A stretch of 25,471 bases of DNA from contig CAJUAC010000039.1 in NCBI GenBank assembly GCA_910583885.1, positions 1 through 25,471 on the forward strand, given 5' to 3'. Position numbers and translations under genes: made by a program. The notes below the pieces were generated by a model. The model saw nothing but the letters and a program-made list of their open reading frames with translations. It did not search any database and was not told the origin of the DNA. Origin of the DNA: an uncultured Oscillospiraceae bacterium. Lineage in GTDB: Bacteria > Bacillota > Clostridia > Oscillospirales > Oscillospiraceae. This document shows, in pieces, positions 21,193 to 25,471 of the stretch (positions are counted from its first letter, which is position 1; each line of letters begins with the position of its first letter).

Positions 21193-21290
21193 AAAGGTTT
21201 GAGAGGATTTATGGCGTTCTGAACGCGTCAAGCTGCCTGCGCTAACCAGTCCAGATGACTTGATACCTGATTTGTAACAATCACGATACA

Positions 21291-22307
21291 TTAAGCACTT
21301 GCTCTCAGTGCATCCCGAACTTTTTCAGCTGTTTTGTTTTTCCTGGATTGCTGGTCATAATGAGTGTAGAGCCGCAATGTCATATCTACTGTGCTGTGGC
21401 CGGCTAAGTATTGGATCTCCTTAATATCTAGCCCTGCTTCAAACATTCTGGTGATATATGTATGTCGGAGAATATGGGCGGAGATATGATTATCTGGCAG
21501 TTCCCTTTCTATGTGCCGCCACATACTTTTGTATGACGACTGCGTCATCGGCTTGTGATCCTTCATGGTAAACACATACTTTGAGCATGTGTTGCTCTTT
21601 TGCTCATAGAGCCAACGTTCCAGCTCATCCGAGAGCGGAATATCGCGTCGCCCTGCCTTGGTTTTCAAATCATCGCTAATAGTTGTAACTTTCTCTTTGA
21701 TGATGGCATTGTGAACGACATGAATGACTTTTTCCTCAAAGTCAATGTCTTCCCAGAGCAATCCAATAATCTCTCCCCGGCGCATCCCTGTGTGGAGTGC
21801 AATCAGCAAAAATGTTCGTGCACGGATATTTTTCACCCTGCTAAGAAGCAAAGCACTTTCCTTTGGCGTCAACGCAATTTTTTCCTCTGTCCGTTTCCCT
21901 TTGGGCTTTAGCATACTGCTCACTGGTGACTTTGCAATTAAGCCATTTTCTATTGCAACAGTAAAGATACTGCGCAGGTGAATCAACACTTTAGATTGCA
22001 AAGAATTACTTTTCCTAGAGAGTCCTGCCATAAGTGCTTGAATCTGCATAGGGCTAATATCCCGTAATCGGCAGTTGCCAAGCACAGGTAAAATTTGGTG
22101 GTTAAGCACATATTTGATTGTATCCAGGCTTTTTTCCCGCAGATACGGTCTTTTATAAATGTCAAACCACATTTGCGCAAAGTGTCCAAAGGTTTCCTCG
22201 CTACAGATATCCACACCAGCTTTGACCAGAATTTGTGCTTGTAAGATTTTTTCGTTTAGTTCTTCCTGCGTCTTTGCTCGGATGAATTTTCTTGTACCAT
22301 CCGGCAT
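21291..22307 (-). CDS. int: tyrosine recombinase/integrase (Tn916/Tn1549-type), 5' end out of frame
   Basis: The 338-residue frame from ATG 22307 covers nearly the whole integrase. It has a SAM-like core-binding domain (FGHFAQMWFDIYKRPYLREKS...LNHQILPVLG) and a catalytic domain with R176 (HTGMRRGE), H278 and R281 (HILRHTYIT), H304 (LAGHST) and the nucleophile Y314 (LRLYTHY). It would excise and integrate the element. ATG 22307 has no ribosome binding site. The natural start, ATG 22357 behind AAAGGAG, encodes MARKAQK and is separated by a one-base frame difference at an A6 tract (see the next entry). The gene lies downstream of xis on the same strand and points towards the tRNA-Lys end, as expected for the int end of such elements. 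Confidence 0.9.
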   Translation of the reverse strand: MPDGTRKFIRAKTQEELNEKILQAQILVKAGVDICSEETFGHFAQMWFDIYKRPYLREKSLDTIKYVLNHQILPVLGNCRLRDISPMQIQALMAGLSRKSNSLQSKVLIHLRSIFTVAIENGLIAKSPVSSMLKPKGKRTEEKIALTPKESALLLSRVKNIRARTFLLIALHTGMRRGEIIGLLWEDIDFEEKVIHVVHNAIIKEKVTTISDDLKTKAGRRDIPLSDELERWLYEQKSNTCSKYVFTMKDHKPMTQSSYKSMWRHIERELPDNHISAHILRHTYITRMFEAGLDIKEIQYLAGHSTVDMTLRLYTHYDQQSRKNKTAEKVRDALRASA

Positions 22308-22357
22308 CTGTAAGGCTTTCGTAATATAATTATACTTTTTTGGGCTTTTCTAGCCAT
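22308..22357 (-). other. out-of-frame native start of the integrase gene (frame change at A6)
   Basis: ATG 22357 has AAAGGAG 8 bases upstream and reads Met-Ala-Arg-Lys-Ala-Gln-Lys, then runs out of frame. One more A in the run complementary to 22336-22341 would give MARKAQKKYNYITKALQ fused to MPDGTRKFIRAKT, the expected integrase N-terminus. So a one-base loss, a programmed -1 shift, transcript slippage or a sequencing error must be involved. Confidence 0.75.
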
Positions 22358-22479
22358 GCGGCATTCTCCTTTCAGTAATGCCTTGTCATTCAGAGCAATA
22401 TCATTATATCGCATATTTTCGTAATCCTCAAGAAATTATTTTATTTCCACATGCCGATAAAATATGGAGAACCATTAAG

Positions 22480-22725
22480 TTAATGGATCTGCCATACCCT
22501 TTCTGGCTTATGCTGAGGTATATGATTTTGTGTTGCAAACTCATCTTTGCACATAAGATAGTTTTCCAGTGCCTCCAGGGATACAAGGTACTTTTTCCCC
22601 ACCTTGATACTGGGAACGGCACCTGTACGCAGAAGAGTTCGAATGGCAGTCTCTGTGAGGCAGGTCTGCGGATCGTTTTCACGGAAGTAAGCTGCCGCTT
22701 CCTTAATCGTTCTGGTCCGTACCAT
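22480..22725 (-). CDS. xis: excisionase-type small DNA-binding protein (Xis)
   Basis: The 81-residue protein is a winged-helix, MerR-like excisionase: TIKEAAAYFRENDPQTCLTETAIRTLLRTGAVPSIKVGKKYLVSLEALENYL. The pattern 'IRxLLRxGxVPxxKxGKKYLVxxxxLExYL' is shared by Xis proteins of Tn916-like elements. It binds element ends and tips the integrase towards excision. AAGGAGGGAA precedes the ATG by 7-8 bases. The tail after residue 58 (CKDEFATQNHIPQHKPERVWQIH) is poorly conserved. It lies 122 bases upstream of the integrase start (22357). A strong stem-loop and a promoter lie just upstream. Confidence 0.85.
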   Translation of the reverse strand: MVRTRTIKEAAAYFRENDPQTCLTETAIRTLLRTGAVPSIKVGKKYLVSLEALENYLMCKDEFATQNHIPQHKPERVWQIH

Positions 22726-22778
22726 AGAGTTCCCTCCTTAGCTGTTTAGTAACAGGGATAGGTTCTGAGATGAATAAT

Positions 22779-22812
22779 AGAAGCTCTCCGGTTCATTGAC
22801 CGGAGAGCTTCT
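22779..22812 (-). terminator. perfect 14-bp stem-loop upstream of xis
   Basis: Arms 22779-22792 and 22799-22812 are exact complements with a 6-base loop. On the minus strand TATTATTC follows. It lies past the sigma-like gene and also at the 5' end of the predicted xis-int transcript, so it may terminate the first and attenuate or protect the second. Confidence 0.65.
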
Positions 22813-22827
22813 TCTTTGGGCAGTTTA

Positions 22828-22857
22828 ATTATAACATAGAGAATAGTGCCTCTGCAA
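22828..22857 (-). promoter_or_regulatory. candidate xis-int promoter
   Basis: On the minus strand TTGCAG (22857-22852), 18 bases, TATAAT (22833-22828), with TGT immediately upstream making an extended -10. The transcript would start about 8 bases before the 14-bp stem-loop. Confidence 0.65.
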
Positions 22858-22909
22858 TACCCTCTAGTGTGAACAATTTGTGAACGCAGCGCCCCAAACG
22901 TGTCCCGCG

Positions 22910-23401
22910 CTACCTTTGAGAACCTTCTGCAAAAGTATACATGGCCGCAAGGCGGTCTAATGCCCGATTTTTAATTTTATGTACCGTCCGTGTGACCACA
23001 TGCAGTTCCTTGGCAATGTCACTCCATGTCCGGCCTTCAAAATAAAATCGCTGAATGACAGTTTCCTGCTGTTTATCATTCAAAAGAGTAATATAATAGG
23101 CGAGCTTTTCCTGTTCGCGCTCCAACTCTATCAGGCGTTCGACAATTTCCTCGCGGGCCTCTGAATTGACCAGGTCTGCCTGTTCCTGATAGTTCAGTGC
23201 AATATATAGCGTTTTATTGGAAATATGTCCTTTACTGCGGGCAGTTCCATCACCGTGTCCGAGAGACATTGCCCCAATCATCTCGTTTGGCGAAACATTT
23301 GTCGGATGTTCCAGTTCATAGTGCAAGAGAGCGATCTGGTTCATGCGTTTGTTGTATGACTCCAACAAGCCAATCACATATGCTTTTGTTTCGACAGCCA
23401 T
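22910..23401 (-). CDS. sigma-70 region 4-like / phage-type regulatory protein
   Basis: The 163-residue protein has an N-terminal helical part (ETKAYVIGLLESYNKRMNQIALLHYELEH), a polar middle, a charged coiled stretch (EAREEIVERLIELEREQEKLAYYITLL) and a C-terminal helix-turn-helix: LNDKQQETVIQRFYFEGRTWSDIAKELHVVTRTVHKIKNRALDRLA. The last block is sigma region 4-like. It resembles control proteins of phages and conjugative elements (ArpU/Orf7 functional class), not a full sigma factor because region 2 is missing. AGAGGG precedes the ATG. Position two genes upstream of int suggests it controls xis-int or transfer genes. Confidence 0.7.
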   Translation of the reverse strand: MAVETKAYVIGLLESYNKRMNQIALLHYELEHPTNVSPNEMIGAMSLGHGDGTARSKGHISNKTLYIALNYQEQADLVNSEAREEIVERLIELEREQEKLAYYITLLNDKQQETVIQRFYFEGRTWSDIAKELHVVTRTVHKIKNRALDRLAAMYTFAEGSQR

Positions 23402-23425
23402 TTTTCGATCCCTCTATTTACAGCT

Positions 23426-23704
23426 CTAAAAGTCTGCCAGCAAACAGGCTTGCTCTAACGGTACGTGATTTTGCGCGAAACAATCCTCAATATGCTGATT
23501 CGGCCTTAACATAACAAGGAATATGTCCAAGCCGCCGGGATGTTTCTCCCACAAGCTAAAAGGCGGAGCCCTTCCAGCCATCAAAAAGGCCGCAAATATT
23601 CTTTGAATCTGGGCCTTTCTGCTAAAGCCTGTCAGGGTAACAGCCCTGCTGATCTTAGCTATAGCGGCACAATATGTCTGCTGCCGGAGAAATCCCTGAT
23701 ACAC
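23426..23704 (-). CDS. hypothetical protein of the integrated element
   Basis: The 92-residue frame has GTG at 23704 with AGGGGGA about 7 bases upstream. Its product is basic in the first half (YQGFLRQQTYCAAIAKISRAVTLTGFSRKAQIQRIFAAFLMAG) followed by APPFSLWEKHPGGLDIFLVMLRPNQHIEDCFAQNH. I do not recognise a family. It ends 24 bases before the sigma-like gene on the same strand, which fits an operon, and its composition is protein-like. An ATG two bases upstream is in another frame that stops after about 15 codons. It could still be a chance frame. Confidence 0.4.
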   Translation of the reverse strand: MYQGFLRQQTYCAAIAKISRAVTLTGFSRKAQIQRIFAAFLMAGRAPPFSLWEKHPGGLDIFLVMLRPNQHIEDCFAQNHVPLEQACLLADF

Positions 23705-23897
23705 ATGAAATCCCCCTGAGTAGCCCTGGACGATCTAAAACATAGTCCTGGCTGTCCGTTTTTATCACTATACGCCCCCTTTTAGAACAAACTGTGTCGA
23801 AGTTCTGGGATTTTTCTGGAATCGCTCGACTGCATTCGACAAATTTCGCACAAAAGTTCAGAAAACGCCCTGTTTCCTCTGGATGCAGGACAATATG

Positions 23898-24443
23898 TTA
23901 CGAGGACTCCGCAAAGCGGTATCCCACCTTAAATACGGTTTGGATGTATTCGTTGTCTTTAGGATGGAGTCCCAGTTTTTGACGCAGAGAGGAAATATGA
24001 TCGGATACGCTGTTTCCTCCCAGCTCCCCCTGGGCTTTCCATATGTGGGAGTAAATCTGCTCTTTGGAAAAGACAATTCCAGGGCTGTTGGCCAGCAGAT
24101 ACAGGAGGTCAAATTCTTTAGGGGTCAGAGAGATGGCCTCGCCCCGCATTCGGACAGTGCGGCGCAGCGGATCAATCAATAATTCCTTATATGCAATGCA
24201 CGGGAGCAGGCTTCCGGTGCGCACACATCGCAGCCGCCCTTCTCTGCGCATCACCGCATTCAGGATTGCGAGGATTTCACTCAGATCAACAGGAAGCTCA
24301 ACGCAGGCGTCCGCGCCTTGGTCAAGCATATCCGCCCGGTCTGTACTACCGGAAAAGGCAGAGGTCAGGATGATATATGGCGGGGGATAGAGGAATCTAT
24401 CCATGACCTTTGCTAAAAACGGGCGCGCATCGTCCGTATCCAA
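23898..24443 (-). CDS. OmpR-type response regulator with degenerate receiver, 5' end disrupted
   Basis: The open frame gives 181 residues. The C-terminal winged helix is clear: ISLTPKEFDLLYLLANSPGIVFSKEQIYSHIWKAQGELGGNSVSDHISSLRQKLG...YIQTVFKVGYRF. The N-terminal part is the second half of a receiver domain (YIILTSAFSGSTDRADMLDQGADACVELPVDLSEIL). The usual lysine before the cis-proline is absent (VELPVD), so phosphorylation is doubtful. TTG at 24443 has no ribosome binding site; receiver sequence continues in this frame up to about 24540, and the true start at 24564 is in another frame (next entry). No histidine kinase gene is seen nearby. It probably controls element genes. Confidence 0.75.
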   Translation of the reverse strand: MDTDDARPFLAKVMDRFLYPPPYIILTSAFSGSTDRADMLDQGADACVELPVDLSEILAILNAVMRREGRLRCVRTGSLLPCIAYKELLIDPLRRTVRMRGEAISLTPKEFDLLYLLANSPGIVFSKEQIYSHIWKAQGELGGNSVSDHISSLRQKLGLHPKDNEYIQTVFKVGYRFAESS

Positions 24444-24564
24444 GTCCAGCCAGAGGAAGGCTGGCGTATGGGTATGGAGCGCTGTAAGGACTTCCTGCGT
24501 GTCAGGGACAATCGTTGCCAGTATATCATGCTTCGCTAGGTAGGATGATCATATCTTGTTTCAT
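24444..24564 (-). other. disrupted start of the response regulator gene (CCTA duplication)
   Basis: ATG 24564 follows AGAAAGGAG with 8-base spacing and reads MKQDMIIL, then stops after 12 codons. The sequence there is a tandem CCTA-CCTA (plus strand TAGGTAGG, 24537-24544). Removing one unit joins the start to the open frame as MKQDMIILAKHDILATIVPDT, a natural receiver beta-1. So a 4-base duplication breaks the gene. Confidence 0.75.
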
Positions 24565-25041
24565 AGCCACGCTCCTTTCTCCTGTTCGTTTCAATACGGT
24601 GGGAGAAAAAAAGCTTCTTCCACTCGCAGCGGATCATTTTTGCTTTGAGCGTAATCTGCTCTGCAAAAAAACGGCCGCATACGAGAGAAGAAGCCATTGA
24701 TTCATAAAGCAAGGGGCACAGGCATTATCAGATCACGCCCTTCATGAGGGCGTTACGGAGCCGCCAGTCACGTTTGGAAAATATTCTTCGTATCTCCACT
24801 CCCCATTATCAGACTTCATATAGATCCATCAGCAGAAAATCAGAAGATTTCTGATTTTTAGTATAATTTAGATTAAAATATATCAAATTTAATTCCTTTT
24901 ATTAAGCTAATCAGTACAAATAATCAATTTAAGCTCGCTGCCGCAGGCTGGTCATATCTCCTGTCACAGAGGGCCGCCTATATCCGATCAACAGACGGCA
25001 AAGCGCGGGGAGGATTCTGTATCCTCCCCGCGCGTCATCTG
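24565..25041. other. gene-free control region of the integrated element
   Basis: No protein-like frame is visible. It contains ACGCCCT/AGGGCGT (24735-24753, 7-bp stem), AAAATCAGAA/TTCTGATTTT (24836-24858, 10-bp stem, 3-base loop, one more T), a very AT-rich tract at 24855-24930 with TATAAT at 24862-24867, and the terminator at 25003-25033. It may hold promoters or an origin of transfer, but none can be recognised with confidence. Confidence 0.4.
25003..25033 (-). terminator. terminator of the gene at the right edge
   Basis: GCGCGGGGAGGAT (25003-25015) and ATCCTCCCCGCGC (25021-25033) form a perfect 13-bp stem with a 5-base loop, followed on the minus strand by TTTGCC. It lies 9 bases after the stop of the gene at 25042. 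Confidence 0.75.
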
Positions 25042-25471
25042 TTATGCCGCCTTTTTTACACGGATAGATTTTGCCCGCAGCTGCAATTCCTGGGACAGAA
25101 GCAGCAAAGTGCAGAACTCATCATCCAGCCCGTCCAGCTCCCGGCGGAGAACCTGCTCATAGTGCCGTTTCTTCTCATCCAGGCCCCGGACCTTCAAGGC
25201 CCAGCGGTCAATGACTGCCGGGCTCTGGCAGCCGGACTTGATGAAGTAGTCCAACTTTTCCTGATATGTGGCAATCTCCTTCTTTACCGCTGCGTAAAAT
25301 TCCTCGGTCATCTTGCCCCTCTGCTTCTCATCGTCAATGATGTAGAAGCTGTTGACCATCAGCGGTGTCCCCTTCCGGTTCATACCACCCAGAAGCGTGA
25401 TGAAATCCTCGAAGGCATCTATTACTTCCGAGAAAAAAGCTAGGAATAATGCGGTAAGTATGGTAAAATAG
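25042..25471 (-). CDS. hypothetical protein of the integrated element, 5' end beyond the window
   Basis: The frame is open from the stop at 25042 to the window edge. An ATG at 25383 would give 113 residues, but it has no good ribosome binding site and the translation upstream of it stays protein-like (ILTALFLAFFSEVIDAF, then EDFITLLGG). So the gene probably starts outside. The visible part has an N-terminal hydrophobic stretch and a long charged helical C-terminus (EEFYAAVKKEIATYQEKLDYFIKSG...LDEKKRHYEQVLRRELDGLDDEF) that could form a coiled coil. It ends with a basic SIRVKKAA tail. I do not recognise the family. Its GC content and its own strong terminator suggest a separate transcription unit of the element. 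Confidence 0.55.
   Translation of the reverse strand, partial: YFTILTALFLAFFSEVIDAFEDFITLLGGMNRKGTPLMVNSFYIIDDEKQRGKMTEEFYAAVKKEIATYQEKLDYFIKSGCQSPAVIDRWALKVRGLDEKKRHYEQVLRRELDGLDDEFCTLLLLSQELQLRAKSIRVKKAA

Overview
The window looks like chromosomal DNA of a GC-rich gut Firmicute, most likely an Oscillospiraceae-type Eubacteriales (Flavonifractor/Lawsonibacter/Intestinimonas-like). This rests on the Gram-positive rimP-nusA-ylxR-ylxQ-infB...rbfA-nrnA order, strong AGGAGG ribosome binding sites, frequent GTG/TTG starts, the YmdB- and NrnA-type proteins and a DUF6774-like small protein. The placement is inference from gene content; no search was run.

Layout. (1) 296-5154, minus strand: a DUF819 membrane protein, an M19 dipeptidase, a CBS-domain family II pyrophosphatase, a DUF3786 protein and a tiny 52-residue two-helix membrane protein coupled to it by an ATGA overlap. 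(2) 5320-8341, plus strand: a YmdB-type phosphodiesterase, a YhaO/SbcD-like phosphoesterase without its usual ATPase partner, and a type I asparaginase. (3) 8345-10992: an AT-richer DUF1349 gene, a gene-free stretch with a perfect 14-bp hairpin, a membrane-anchored XRE regulator, and a divergent YfbR-type HD nucleotidase. (4) 11081-18843: the translation/transcription operon rimP-nusA-[MazG-like]-ylxR-ylxQ-infB, then a small AT-rich insert (62-residue protein, palindromic operator, XRE regulator), then rbfA-nrnA. The insert is bordered by two copies of a tandem-hairpin element and a third copy follows nrnA. (5) 18855-20021, minus strand: DUF6774-like protein and a CPBP membrane protease. (6) 20185-21074: a decayed transposase fragment, then a five-tRNA cluster (Gly-UCC, Arg-UCU, His-GUG, Gln-UUG, Lys-UUU) with a consensus promoter and an internal terminator-like hairpin. 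(7) 21144-25471: the integrase-proximal end of an integrated element of the Tn916/Tn1549 general plan (int, xis, sigma-region-4-like protein, small ORF, winged-helix response regulator, gene-free control region, one gene running off the window). The element sits directly downstream of tRNA-Lys.

The most notable signals are two frame disruptions at short repeats in the mobile element. The integrase start region is out of frame at an A6 tract. The response regulator carries a tandem CCTA duplication right after its start. Both genes keep a perfect ribosome binding site in front of the out-of-frame start, so each looks recently switched off, phase-variable, or mis-sequenced. Other points worth a second look are the MazG-like gene inside the nusA operon, a 14-bp-stem structured segment just upstream of infB, the divergent operator/promoter of the 62-residue protein, a stem-loop at the predicted 5' end of the xis-int transcript, and the coupled 52-residue membrane protein.

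All domain calls come from reading the translations and motifs; no database search or folding program was run.
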